Positions 7,299-18,476 of a stretch of 36,232 nt of DNA are shown here, piece after piece (the stretch's first letter is position 1; each line of letters opens with the position of its first letter). The stretch is from Chrysosporum bergii ANA360D (GTDB taxonomy: Bacteria; Cyanobacteriota; Cyanobacteriia; Cyanobacteriales; Nostocaceae): the NCBI RefSeq assembly GCF_029891735.1, contig NZ_JANQDH010000092.1, forward strand, positions 1-36,232. The letters are read 5' to 3'. Both the position numbers and the translations under genes were made by a program. Under the pieces are notes generated by a model. It saw nothing but the letters and a program-made list of their open reading frames with translations. It was not told the DNA's origin and searched no databases.

Positions 7299-9293
7299 GT
7301 GAATAAGTATTTTTTTTTCTTACCAGTTGCTTTACCGAGTCTGTTAATAGCCTTGCCGGCTGTGGCTAATGGGGAGTTATTAACTCAAGAATCTATACCG
7401 ATTGAAGTTAACCCGGAAACTCAACCACAAAAAGAAGCAGATATTTTCATAGATGTAATCGGCGAACAAGACCCTTTACCCGAGTCTACCCCTGTTTACG
7501 TCATCGATCAAGAAGAAATCCAAAAACAAGGTGCTACAAGTGTAGCTGACGTATTAAAAAGAATGCCTGGTTTTGCCATTAACAATGTCGGACATGGTGC
7601 TGATATTCACACAGGTACATACTACCGGGGGGCTTCAATTAATCAGTCTGTATTTATGATTAATGGCAGACCAATTAACAATAATGTCAACACTTATCAT
7701 GGTGCAACAGACTTAAACAGTATTCCTGTAGAGGCCATCGAACAAGTAGAATTATATAGTGGTGTTACCTCTGCTTTGTATGGTTCATCAGCCTTTGGCG
7801 GTGTGGTGAATATCATCACCAAAAAAGGTTATGGTGAACCGAAACTAACTGGTAGTGCGGAATTCGGCTCATTAAATTTAAATAATCAACAGATAAGTTA
7901 TGGTGGTTCATCTGGTGATGCTCGATATAATTTCAGCTTTGAAAGGTACTTTATAGACAATCGTTATCCCGTTCCTGTGGGTGCAGCTAATCGTGATGCT
8001 CAAGGATATTTATCCAATGCAGACACAGCTACTAGTACTTACTTTGGCAGTATTGCTTTAGATTTAGATAGTAAAAACTCTTTGAATTTAGATATCAAAA
8101 CCCTCAGCAGTCGTCGCGGCTTAATTTATTTTGGGTTTCCCCTGCAAAAAGATAGATTAGACCATGATGGCTTGAATGTGGGGTTATCTTGGCAAACTCG
8201 GTTAGGTGAAGGAGAAAGTTCTAACCTCACAACCACCCTCGGTTACAACAAAGATTACTTCAGCACTTATGGACCTACAGTATTTAGTGGACAAGAATTT
8301 AATCGTCGGGGTGTTTTAGACACACAACAACTCACAGCCAGAGTAGACCATATCTGGAAATTAACCCCCAGTCATCAATTACGTTGGGGATTAGATTTAA
8401 AGAACACTAACTTAAATGGTGATACTTTCAGTACCAGACCTGATAGACGTGATTTGAATGAGACGGAAAATAGAAATGTGTTAAATACAGCATTGTTTGC
8501 TGTTAACACTTTCAACATTAGTGATAATTTTCAAATAGATTTAGGACTCAGACAAAGCTTTGATGGCCAGTTTGGTAATTATCTCAACCCTAGTGCTGGC
8601 TTACGTTATACCCTCTCACCAACAGTAGCAATTAGGGGAAGTTGGGCCGGAGGACAGCGTAATCCTGATTTAGATCAATTATATCTATATGATACTGTTC
8701 ACAATTGGCAGGCTAACCCTGATTTAGTCCCAGAAACAGGTTCATCTTGGACTGCGGGTGTGGATGTTAAATTGTCAAATAATTTGACTGGACAGTTGAC
8801 ATACTTTGGTAGTAGTTTAGATAATCGCCTAGCCATCCTGGCCGGAAGATGGGCAAATGTAGGGCTAGTGGATACTAATGGTTTAGAAGCAGCATTAAGA
8901 TTACAAGTTGCTAATAACTGGTCAACTTTTGTCAACTATACCTACACAGATGCTGAAATCAAAACAGGAACAGAAAAAGGTTTACAGTTAGGTTTTATTC
9001 CTTATTCTGTAGCTCAAGCTGGTGTGGGTTATCAAAATTCAGGCTGGCAAGCTAATTTGTATGTTACCTATAACAGTGGCACTCGTCGAGCTTTGTTCAC
9101 AAATCAAAATCAATCGAGTAGAGATTTTATACCCTCCTTCTGGAATTTGGACTTGAGTAGTCGCATTCCCATAACACCCAATTTGGGACTGACAGTTTAT
9201 GTAGAAAATTTACTTGATCAGCAGCATGAAAAAGTTAATCGGATCTACAGTCCTGGCTTGACTCTTCGTGTGGGTTTAACGTCAAATCTGTAA
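7299..9293 (+). CDS. TonB-dependent outer membrane receptor
   Basis: Outer-membrane beta-barrel for energy-dependent uptake of a metal complex or similar nutrient. After a signal peptide (residues ~1-25, ending PAVANG), a plug domain spans ~45-165 (PVYVIDQEEIQKQGATSVADVL; YRGASINQSVFMINGRP; VEAIEQVELYSGVTSALYGS), then a barrel of about 490 residues ending LTLRVGLTSNL. The last residue is Leu, not the usual aromatic. The frame has no early ATG: GTG at 7299 gives a clean signal peptide, and TTG at 7281 is the other option. No TonB/ExbBD or ABC transporter lies nearby, so the substrate cannot be inferred. No Fur box or cobalamin riboswitch was seen upstream. Confidence 0.9.
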   Translation: MNKYFFFLPVALPSLLIALPAVANGELLTQESIPIEVNPETQPQKEADIFIDVIGEQDPLPESTPVYVIDQEEIQKQGATSVADVLKRMPGFAINNVGHGADIHTGTYYRGASINQSVFMINGRPINNNVNTYHGATDLNSIPVEAIEQVELYSGVTSALYGSSAFGGVVNIITKKGYGEPKLTGSAEFGSLNLNNQQISYGGSSGDARYNFSFERYFIDNRYPVPVGAANRDAQGYLSNADTATSTYFGSIALDLDSKNSLNLDIKTLSSRRGLIYFGFPLQKDRLDHDGLNVGLSWQTRLGEGESSNLTTTLGYNKDYFSTYGPTVFSGQEFNRRGVLDTQQLTARVDHIWKLTPSHQLRWGLDLKNTNLNGDTFSTRPDRRDLNETENRNVLNTALFAVNTFNISDNFQIDLGLRQSFDGQFGNYLNPSAGLRYTLSPTVAIRGSWAGGQRNPDLDQLYLYDTVHNWQANPDLVPETGSSWTAGVDVKLSNNLTGQLTYFGSSLDNRLAILAGRWANVGLVDTNGLEAALRLQVANNWSTFVNYTYTDAEIKTGTEKGLQLGFIPYSVAQAGVGYQNSGWQANLYVTYNSGTRRALFTNQNQSSRDFIPSFWNLDLSSRIPITPNLGLTVYVENLLDQQHEKVNRIYSPGLTLRVGLTSNL

Positions 9294-9298
9294 TTTGT

Positions 9299-9331
9299 CA
9301 TTTGTATCTCACGTGTTTCAGAAATGCTATA
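9299..9331 (+). repeat. Dispersed ~37-bp repeat, copy 3
   Basis: Reads CATTTGTATCTCACGTG then TTTCAGAAATGCTATA, same orientation as copy 1, with the full CACGTG palindrome. It starts 6 nt after the TonB-receptor stop codon and lies in the space convergent with truB. The ATTTAC left end is missing. Confidence 0.7.
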
Positions 9332-9354
9332 CTGCCCTTACTACCTTTAACTTT

Positions 9355-10257
9355 CTAACACTGTTCTAACACTGTGGCAGGTACTAGTATACCTTCCTCT
9401 AGTTTTCCTATACCTAGAAAGGAAGTTTCTAGATTGCCTCCCACACTAGGCTCCCCACTATGGTAAACTCTAACTGTGCCAGAAAAGTCTTCATTTACAG
9501 GCATTTTTTGCCCATGACACCATTTTTGAGCGGCTGTCGGGGGTAATGTGATAGATGGTAAATGCTGTAAGGCGGTATCGGGGGGGCTGGGTTGAAATGT
9601 CCCACTTTGTATTTGTGTTTCTAAGTCAGTTAAAGTGATACTGTCCGTAAGATCAAAACCACTACTTGCTGTGCGGATTAAAGCGGCCAGAGTACCACCA
9701 GTTCCTAAGATTGCGCCTAAATCACGGGCGATCGCTCTAATATATGTACCACCGCCACAGGTAATAGCGACATCTAATTCAGGAAAATCTCCTACTCGCC
9801 AATCTAAAATTTCTGTGTGAAAAATTTCTACTGTGCGTTGGGGAACTTCTACGGTTTCGCCTTTCCGGGCTAAGTCGTACAGACGTTTCCCATCTACCTG
9901 AATGGCACTGTAAATTGGTGGTACTTGGATGATTTTACCTTTGAATTGTGCCATTGCATTGGTTACCGCTGCCAGATCCAATTCTGCACAAGGTTGAGAA
10001 GTAATGATTTCACCTTGTAAATCATCGGTGGTGGTCTGCACCCCTAGGCGAATACTAGCTTTGTAGGCTTTATTATCTGGTAAATATTGTAATAATCTGG
10101 TGGCTTTACCCAGCGCAATGGGTAAAACTCCGGTAGCTGCTGGATCCAAAGTTCCCGCGTGTCCCACACGTTTGAGACGCAGGAGTTTTCTCACTCGCGC
10201 CACGCAGTCGTGAGATGTCCAATTAAAGGGTTTGTTTAAGTTGAGAAAACCTTGCAC
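9355..10257 (-). CDS. truB: tRNA pseudouridine(55) synthase TruB
   Basis: Isomerises U55 in the T-loop of tRNAs to pseudouridine. The 300 aa protein has the catalytic motif GHAGTLDPAATGVLP with Asp38, the N-terminal FLNLNKPFNWTSHDCVARVR, the KAYKASIRLGVQT segment and GGGTYIRAIARDLG, all conserved in TruB. The start codon is GTG (10257-10255), directly giving VQGFLNLNKP; no better ATG exists. The C-terminal part has the usual small domain. It is convergent with the TonB receptor. Confidence 0.96.
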   Translation of the reverse strand: MQGFLNLNKPFNWTSHDCVARVRKLLRLKRVGHAGTLDPAATGVLPIALGKATRLLQYLPDNKAYKASIRLGVQTTTDDLQGEIITSQPCAELDLAAVTNAMAQFKGKIIQVPPIYSAIQVDGKRLYDLARKGETVEVPQRTVEIFHTEILDWRVGDFPELDVAITCGGGTYIRAIARDLGAILGTGGTLAALIRTASSGFDLTDSITLTDLETQIQSGTFQPSPPDTALQHLPSITLPPTAAQKWCHGQKMPVNEDFSGTVRVYHSGEPSVGGNLETSFLGIGKLEEGILVPATVLEQC

Positions 10258-10319
10258 AGTGAATTTGTTTTATGGCGACAATTGAGTTTCCCAGCTGAAT
10301 TTTAACGCAGCACAACAGC

Positions 10320-11975
10320 TTAATTTAATTTAGCCGAAGATTGAACAAGACTCAACCCTAGAGAATCGCGGGAAATAGTTTGGGCATAAGCTGCATTAAG
10401 ATAGGGTAGGTATTGTGACTGCTTGGCTATATAAGTTTGGAAGAAAGATAAACCTAAAACCTTCATGTAGTAACGTGCTTGAGAAGCATCGCCCACTAAA
10501 TCTTTGGGTAATGATACCTGCTGGCTGCTGGAGTTTCTATCACCAATGGTGGAAAAGTGAGTTCCACTCCAAAGCATGACCAGATACTTATGAGAGTTAT
10601 TTAACCAGGAAAAAGGTTGAATTTGCTCGTATAAGGTAGGCGCAACAGTATCATCACTACTACCAACAATCATGATGGGAGTTTTGATTTGGCTTAAACC
10701 TGCTTGACCAAAAATTGAGCTGGTGATGGGGTTAACTGCGATCGCCGCTTTTACTCTCTCATCCTGCAAGTTATACTCTTGACTGGAGTGGTTATTTAAG
10801 GCCAAAGCACTGCATTGGAATAGTAGAGACATATTCCAGGATTTGTCTAAGGCTTGTGCTGTACAGTCTTGTTTTAATTGCTGAAAATTAATTTTTGCAC
10901 CTGCTAAAGCTAAGGCTGTGTAGCCCCCTAAAGATTGACCAAAGACTCCCACTTGTTGCAGATTAAATCGCTGCTGAAAGCGTAAATCCGACTGGTTGAT
11001 CTTTTCCAGTTGATTTAAGACATATGTTACATCTAGGGGTTGGTTTTTAAATTCATTTGCTTCTATGACTTTATGGCTGTTTTTATGCAATGATGTTTGT
11101 AATTTTTCAGGACTGCTACCCGGATGATTAGGAACAACTACCGCTAATCCGTGGGAAGCCAGATGTGTAGCTAAATATTCAAAGTTGCTGCTGTCTGTAC
11201 CCAAACCATGAGAAATGACAATTACAGGGGCTGGACTCTGGACATGGGGTATGTAAACATCAGTTAGTAACAGGCGATGGCGTTGTGAGTCAAAAAACTT
11301 TAGTGTGTGTTTTTGCGATTCAAACTCTCCTTGACTATCTAAATTTACTAATTGTAATAAATTCAGAGCTTTTGGAGTTTTAGCAGCTTCTATATTAGAC
11401 TGTTTTTTTACTGCGTCCATCGCCCGTTGAGTCTGATTAACTACTCTTTCTAGTTCCCTAGCCATGGCGAAACCACGCTTTAAATCAATATGAATACTGC
11501 TATAAGGATATTTGCGTAACAGATTTAATATTGTTAAACCCTCTGGTTCAGCAGAAGCTGAAATAAATGCTGACCTTAAGGCGTGAAATGCAGGTTCTGG
11601 TTGACGAGATTCTGGTTGAACCACTTGCGCCAAACGCTTTAACAGAAACTCGCCTTGAGGGGTGTGGAGGAATTGAGAAACCAGCACTGGACTGGCCTTA
11701 ACAGGTGTGTGTAAAAGTACCTGCAATTCTTGTAACTGCTTTGCAGGCAGATATTGTTGATAAAATGATAATTCATTGTCAATGACACCATCTTCGGCGT
11801 ATTTCTGTAAGGCTGTGACTGAAATCGACGTTTCCATGGCGGAAAAAGTCGCACAAATTCGCTCTGCTGTCATTATAACCGTATTAATTACTACGGTTGG
11901 CAGCAGTATTGCCATAATCATTAAGAGCGAATTTTTTTTCAGGTTGCTTGTCCAATTATCAAACAAACTATTCAT
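10320..11975 (-). CDS. Alpha/beta hydrolase with N-terminal DUF1400
   Basis: Predicted secreted or membrane-anchored serine hydrolase of 551 aa; its substrate is unknown. An N-terminal hydrophobic segment (residues ~16-36) is followed by the DUF1400 region (~45-190, helical), then the hydrolase fold from ~230. Oxyanion region VIVISHGLGTDSSNF, nucleophile elbow GQSLGG (Ser348), acid region VGSSDDTVAP and a C-terminal GTHFS histidine make a complete catalytic triad plausible. The domain pair is typical of cyanobacteria and is related to platelet-activating-factor acetylhydrolase-like proteins. It stands alone, 62 nt downstream of the truB start on the same strand, with a long leader region upstream. 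Confidence 0.87.
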   Translation of the reverse strand: MNSLFDNWTSNLKKNSLLMIMAILLPTVVINTVIMTAERICATFSAMETSISVTALQKYAEDGVIDNELSFYQQYLPAKQLQELQVLLHTPVKASPVLVSQFLHTPQGEFLLKRLAQVVQPESRQPEPAFHALRSAFISASAEPEGLTILNLLRKYPYSSIHIDLKRGFAMARELERVVNQTQRAMDAVKKQSNIEAAKTPKALNLLQLVNLDSQGEFESQKHTLKFFDSQRHRLLLTDVYIPHVQSPAPVIVISHGLGTDSSNFEYLATHLASHGLAVVVPNHPGSSPEKLQTSLHKNSHKVIEANEFKNQPLDVTYVLNQLEKINQSDLRFQQRFNLQQVGVFGQSLGGYTALALAGAKINFQQLKQDCTAQALDKSWNMSLLFQCSALALNNHSSQEYNLQDERVKAAIAVNPITSSIFGQAGLSQIKTPIMIVGSSDDTVAPTLYEQIQPFSWLNNSHKYLVMLWSGTHFSTIGDRNSSSQQVSLPKDLVGDASQARYYMKVLGLSFFQTYIAKQSQYLPYLNAAYAQTISRDSLGLSLVQSSAKLN

Positions 11976-12515
11976 CGCTCAACTATTTTGGTGATGTTGT
12001 TAGCTAGGCGTTGGCTATGGTAGTGATTTAGACACCCCGGACAATTAAATTAATATTATGTGATTTCGTTTTATACATTCTCCAGGATTTTTATGAATAA
12101 TCAGGTAAAAATTTAAATTTAATTTTTCAACGCTTTAAAGATGCACCTGAGAGGATGTTTTAAAAGTTTATTACTAACATAAAAACCTCATCAAAAGAGC
12201 TTACCATACTGCTTTTAAAATGTTCTTTGAATGTATGCTTGATTTACCAGCACTATAATCACAAGTATTTATGGCTACGTCACTTAACTCTCATCTGCCA
12301 GACTTGTAGATTCCCAAATGATTCCTAAATTTCACTCACTAGATAATAATAGCAAATAAAAATTTATTTTGTCTAATGTAGTTTTAAATCATATTAATCA
12401 ATCTACCCTGCCTAGTGCTGACTCTCCAAAAGCACCATAAGTCAACGCTAGACTTTGCATAATAAATAATAAATAGACAGTAATTAAATGCTAAAAATAT
12501 TGTAGCGATCGCTAA

Positions 12516-12553
12516 TATAACATTTCTTAAACACGTGACATACAAGTGTAAAT
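12516..12553 (-). repeat. Dispersed ~37-bp repeat, copy 4
   Basis: Inverted copy: TATAACATTTCTTAAACACG then TGACATACAAGTGTAAAT. It has the CACGTG palindrome and the ATTTAC end intact, with ATAAC in place of ATAGC. The repeat ends about 10 nt before a strong hairpin. Confidence 0.68.
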
Positions 12554-12563
12554 GTTGACATAT

Positions 12564-12608
12564 TCACCGACCCAGAAGGTCGGTGATGTAAGAGTATTCG
12601 GGAATACT
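12564..12608 (-). terminator. Tandem hairpins downstream of the 12614 gene
   Basis: Hairpin 1 is a perfect 9-bp stem (TCACCGACC, loop CAGAA, GGTCGGTGA; 12564-12586). Hairpin 2 is a perfect 7-bp stem (AGTATTC, loop GG, GAATACT; 12593-12608). Both lie immediately after the stop of the minus-strand gene, so termination is the simplest role, but no T tract follows on the minus strand. On that strand hairpin 1 is followed by AATATGTCAAC, which resembles an IS200/IS605 right end. A transposon scar is therefore an alternative. Confidence 0.45.
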
Positions 12609-12613
12609 TGGTT

Positions 12614-13378
12614 CTAGGATTTGGTGTAGTTTACAGTATTTTTCACAGATTCAATCATCACTTTTGCCCCTTTTTTCACCACAAATTCACTAGCGCCAAC
12701 TTCACCCTGTAGACTCCCCCAATCATAGGTATAACCTAATCTTGTCCAGGGATAACCCCTGTCACCATAGGAGGCTAATTGTAAATTATTGATCCAGTTT
12801 TGATGTTGCAAGTCAACATTGTCAGAAAACTTGACATCACAGCTAGTATCGTTAATTTCTGCATCGGGACAAGGGCGAAATAAATCAGTAGCATTGACCC
12901 ACATTTCCACAAATTTTGTTTTACCGTTGTGAGGTGGTAAACCCAGATATTGTTCTAAGCGTAAGGTCAGACTTTCTGGGTCAAGGTTTAAAGTTTGGGT
13001 AAAGGTTTTTAATTCTGGAACCGCGGTTACCCAAATTTCTCGACTTAATTCCATAGGTAAGCCCACTTGACTATCATAACCATTCCAGGATGTCCAAGTT
13101 ACCATTAATACTTGTTTTTCACCCTGGTAATCTCTCCATTTTAAATTAGGATTGTTGATGGAAATAGCTTGTAGGGTTGCATAAATTTCAGACTCGTCTG
13201 CATTTTCCGCATCTTCAACTGCTCTGGTATAACTGCGTGTAAGTAATGTTTCTAACAGAGAAGAGTCAAGGTATGCCAGTGGAGACAAAGGCGCGGCCAT
13301 GACAGGATGGGTCAAGCTGATACACCATCCCATAATTACCGCCAACACAAAAACCCAAAATCGACTGTGTTTACTCAT
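12614..13378 (-). CDS. Conserved secreted protein of unknown function
   Basis: 254 aa. I do not recognise a domain. An N-terminal signal peptide (MSKHSRFWVFVLAVIMGW, cleavage probably after PVMAA) indicates export. The mature part is soluble and mixed alpha/beta in character, rich in Trp and Tyr (GEKQVLMVTWTSWNGYDSQ; YPWTRLGYTYDWG), with two cysteines (FRPC...SCDVKF) that could form a disulfide. ATG at 13378 is well placed for the signal peptide. The next upstream gene on the same strand is ligA, whose stop lies 45 nt from this start, so co-transcription is possible but a functional link is not implied. Confidence 0.75.
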   Translation of the reverse strand: MSKHSRFWVFVLAVIMGWCISLTHPVMAAPLSPLAYLDSSLLETLLTRSYTRAVEDAENADESEIYATLQAISINNPNLKWRDYQGEKQVLMVTWTSWNGYDSQVGLPMELSREIWVTAVPELKTFTQTLNLDPESLTLRLEQYLGLPPHNGKTKFVEMWVNATDLFRPCPDAEINDTSCDVKFSDNVDLQHQNWINNLQLASYGDRGYPWTRLGYTYDWGSLQGEVGASEFVVKKGAKVMIESVKNTVNYTKS

Positions 13379-13423
13379 AGGTGCTGAAACAAAACGCTAT
13401 GGCAATAATACCATTACTCTTTG

Positions 13424-15475
<2,052 letters not shown>

Positions 15476-15571
15476 TTATCAAACAAATAGACAAACTTTG
15501 TTCTTATAGATTATCTCGCATTTTTTCAGGGGCGACATGATTATAGTTTCTGTATTTTCTCAACATATGTA

Positions 15572-15796
15572 GTGCGAGCATACTTTGACTATACTTTGAC
15601 TGCACTCAGTATAAGTCCTGCTCGCTGCTTAATGGTAACTCATTACCAGGACATGATATCATCCGGTAGAAGAAAAGCCCCTGGTGTGTATGCGCGCAAG
15701 CACTTAAAAGTAATTCGACAAAGGAATGAACACGCGAAGAGACTCGCGCGTAACTTATGCCTAGCTAACGCTAAGATTGGAATCCCCCGGCTTTAG
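15572..15796 (+). pseudogene. Internally deleted IS200/IS605-type tnpB remnant
   Basis: A 74-codon frame whose middle, KHLKVIRQRNEHAKRLAR (within ~15689-15760), matches the helical region preceding the RuvC-II segment of TnpB proteins (typically KVxRQRxxHAxxLAR). In an intact TnpB several hundred residues follow. Here the frame jumps at once to GIPRL and a stop inside the element's right-end hairpin. The central and N-terminal parts are gone, so it cannot be active. The first ~30 codons may not be tnpB. Similarity was judged by eye. Confidence 0.6.
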
Positions 15797-18476
15797 CCAT
15801 GGGGAGTGTCAAATCAACCGCTAACTTTTGTCCTAATTTCAGCAATTGACGACATTGATAATTCTCCTCTTGACTGGTTAGGGTGGTAACACACAAGGGA
15901 ATAATTTGACTATGAAGACAACTAAAATATAATTCTTGGGATTTGTGGAGAGAAACACCGATGTTCAGCTGGTAGCTCACATCAATCAGGCGTTCTAAAC
16001 TTTGGATTTCTGTGGCAAAACTGCCGTTGGTATCATGTAACAATTGCCAAAGTAATCGCATGATCAATTGTTCTAGGATCTGCTTACCTTCGGGAATATT
16101 GAGCCGACAGTGCAGATGTTTCGCCTCAGTGGCTATGGACTCTAATTCTGTAATGTGATTTAAGCTCAATCTTGGTTCTGTGATGTCCTGCTCAAGCGAT
16201 CGCAATATCATCATACAGCGAGAACCCAAGGCAATGTCTGCTGCCACTTGTAACTCTTGGGGAACCTCTAGTTCATCCCGGTGAAATGCCATTAACACAC
16301 CATAATTATCACGGTATGTTTGGGTATATAATTGGTCTAAACGTGTCAATGTTTCCTCACTAAGTAGGCGCATAATCCGGTGACGTTCCTCAGCAAAGAG
16401 ATTCTGCAAGCTAAATGTTTCCTCATTAAATAGCTGTATCATCACTAAGATGGTGTGAGATGCGCTGGCTTGACCCAATGCCCCAAAGAGTTTTTCTTTG
16501 ACTTGGCTGTATTCACGTCTACCAGTAAATAATTGGGTGCAACAGTGGAAATCCCAGCCCCCTAAATGCAGGACAGCAAAGACTAAATTCTCACTTTCCC
16601 AGGTAATTTCTGACAGTAGCTTTAAATGTCCTACTGCCAGGGTCAGTGATCCCATGCGTTGCAGTTGGTAATCAATTTCATTGATGGTGTAGCAATAAAC
16701 CCGCTTTTGCTGAGAATGAGCAGAGTTAGTAATTTGTGTCTCCGAGGACTTGTGATTGTTAAACAGAGAACTAATGGCATAGTGTGCAGCCACTTGTTTA
16801 ACGCTGACTTGGGCAGTTTGCACCATACGCCGATAGATTTCTGCCCCATGTTTGAACACATCTACATTACTGGGAGCCAAACCTAAACGTTTGAGGAAAC
16901 TTTTTTCTAACTGCACACCTGCCACATCTCCAGCTAATTCTAAAGCACGGGAGGCATAACGGAGAATCTGAGTACCTTCTGGGCGAGAAATTTCCTCAAA
17001 AAACCAACCGCAACTAGTGAACATCAGTAAAGCGTGACGCTGCATTTCTAACAAGCGCAAAGCGTCCACCTGTTCTGCTGCGGTGAGTTTATGGGTTTGA
17101 TGGCGAGACAAAAAGCGGCTAACATTGGCCGGAGAGCGATCGCGTATCACCTGTATATATTCATCTCGTGCTTGCCATGGGTCACGCAACAACAGCCTAC
17201 CCTGCTCCTCATAGACTGCAATTAACTGATCCCGCAGCCAATTTAAAGCATTCCGCAAAGGTCGCCGCCATTTTTGATGCCATACACCACCTTCACCACC
17301 ACAACCACAGTCATCTTGCCATCTATCCACACCGTGGGCGCAACTCCAGGCCGTAGCCGGCTTAATTTCCACTTCCCAAGTGGGAGTATTCAGGCTGAGA
17401 TAATGAGCGAAGTTGGTAACAGTCCAACCATGCTTAGGAAACTCTGCCACAAAAGCATAAGCCAAAGTTTTCTCCGTTCCTTTTTTGTGGTGTCCGAAGG
17501 TTTCCCCATCTGTAGCCACGGAAATTAATTGTGCGGGACGGTGATCCCCACGGACTGCTGAACCGATGCGACCTGCTAAGTGACTCGAACTATAAACCAC
17601 ATCGCTAAAACCCATATCCCGTGAAATCGGTCCATCATAGAAGAAGATATCAATGTATGCCAGAGAATTATCTATTTCCTCACTTCTTTCTTTAGTTGTG
17701 CTGAGGGGTGAAGCCGCAGTACTAAGTTTTGGCTTTAAATAACAACGATAGGGACGGGTGGGATCAACTTGACCGCCCCCCACTTCTTGCCATTCCGGGT
17801 GGAGATCATCCTCAGTGGGTAGGGGACGACAGCGCTGGGCTTGGGATGGTGCCAAGACAATAAACCGGATTCCTTCCGCCGCCAAAGCCTCCAAAGTGGG
17901 ATAGTCCACAGCGGTTTCCGCTAACCACATCCCTTCAGGATCACGTCCAAAGCGAGAGCGGAAATCTTCTTTTCCCCAGCGAATTTGGGTATATTTATCC
18001 CGTTCATTAGCCAGGGGCATAATTATGTGATTGTATACTTGGGCAATGGCGTTACCATGACCCTGCAAACGCTGACAACTTTTAATGTCTGCCTCTAAAA
18101 TTCGCTGATAAACTTCAAAATCATGGTTTTCTAGCCAGGATATCAGGGTTGGCCCTATATTAAAGCTGAAATATTCGTAATTATTGACAATATCCACCAC
18201 TTCACCACGATCATTTAAAACCCTGGCAAAGGCATTAGGGCGATAGCATTCCCAGTGGATGCGTTCATTCCAATCATGGAAAGGTGCAGCACTGGGTTGA
18301 CGTTCGATGGCCTCTAAATATGGGTTTTCCCGCGGTGGCTGATAAAAGTGACCATGTACTGTCACATAAACACCAGTGGACTGTTTGAGGGTGTCAAGGT
18401 GGTGACCATCCTCAGCTGGTAAATGTGATGTAAAGGTTGTGCCAGAGTTAACTGGTCTTTCCGCAGCAGAAGTCAT
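15771..18476 (-). CDS. Glycoside hydrolase family 57 protein with DUF3536
   Basis: Predicted cytoplasmic alpha-glucan-active enzyme of 901 aa, conserved in cyanobacteria; exact substrate unknown. The GH57 catalytic region is N-terminal: VTVHGHFYQPPRENPYL at ~38-54, WLAETAVDYPTLE, and ATDGETFGHHK around residue 325. The DUF3536 region follows (~400-880), including YCYTINEIDYQLQRMGSLTL. The last ~13 residues (LTLPMAKAGGFQS) are read from the IS right end on the opposite strand, so the native C-terminus has been replaced. The core is far upstream and probably intact. ATG at 18476 gives a typical N-terminus. Confidence 0.9.
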   Translation of the reverse strand: MTSAAERPVNSGTTFTSHLPAEDGHHLDTLKQSTGVYVTVHGHFYQPPRENPYLEAIERQPSAAPFHDWNERIHWECYRPNAFARVLNDRGEVVDIVNNYEYFSFNIGPTLISWLENHDFEVYQRILEADIKSCQRLQGHGNAIAQVYNHIIMPLANERDKYTQIRWGKEDFRSRFGRDPEGMWLAETAVDYPTLEALAAEGIRFIVLAPSQAQRCRPLPTEDDLHPEWQEVGGGQVDPTRPYRCYLKPKLSTAASPLSTTKERSEEIDNSLAYIDIFFYDGPISRDMGFSDVVYSSSHLAGRIGSAVRGDHRPAQLISVATDGETFGHHKKGTEKTLAYAFVAEFPKHGWTVTNFAHYLSLNTPTWEVEIKPATAWSCAHGVDRWQDDCGCGGEGGVWHQKWRRPLRNALNWLRDQLIAVYEEQGRLLLRDPWQARDEYIQVIRDRSPANVSRFLSRHQTHKLTAAEQVDALRLLEMQRHALLMFTSCGWFFEEISRPEGTQILRYASRALELAGDVAGVQLEKSFLKRLGLAPSNVDVFKHGAEIYRRMVQTAQVSVKQVAAHYAISSLFNNHKSSETQITNSAHSQQKRVYCYTINEIDYQLQRMGSLTLAVGHLKLLSEITWESENLVFAVLHLGGWDFHCCTQLFTGRREYSQVKEKLFGALGQASASHTILVMIQLFNEETFSLQNLFAEERHRIMRLLSEETLTRLDQLYTQTYRDNYGVLMAFHRDELEVPQELQVAADIALGSRCMMILRSLEQDITEPRLSLNHITELESIATEAKHLHCRLNIPEGKQILEQLIMRLLWQLLHDTNGSFATEIQSLERLIDVSYQLNIGVSLHKSQELYFSCLHSQIIPLCVTTLTSQEENYQCRQLLKLGQKLAVDLTLPMAKAGGFQS
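15784..15812 (+). mobile_element. IS200/IS605-type right end (hairpin + TCAA)
   Basis: CCCC-GGCT-tt-AGCC-at-GGGG forms a two-part hairpin, followed by GAGTGTCAA. This layout (subterminal hairpin then TCAA) is typical of the right end of TnpB-carrying IS elements and of the 3' part of their guide RNA scaffold. It lies directly after the tnpB remnant in the expected orientation. The element boundary is near 15812, inside the 3' end of the opposite-strand DUF3536 gene. Confidence 0.6.

Larger units (their letters stand above)
11976..12613. other. 638-nt intergenic region with repeat and hairpins
   Basis: AT-rich region with no supported gene. It contains one HIP1 octamer (about 12505), dispersed repeat copy 4, and two tight hairpins next to the downstream gene end. 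The part from 11976 to about 12500 should include the promoter of the alpha/beta hydrolase; I recognise nothing else there. Confidence 0.4.
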
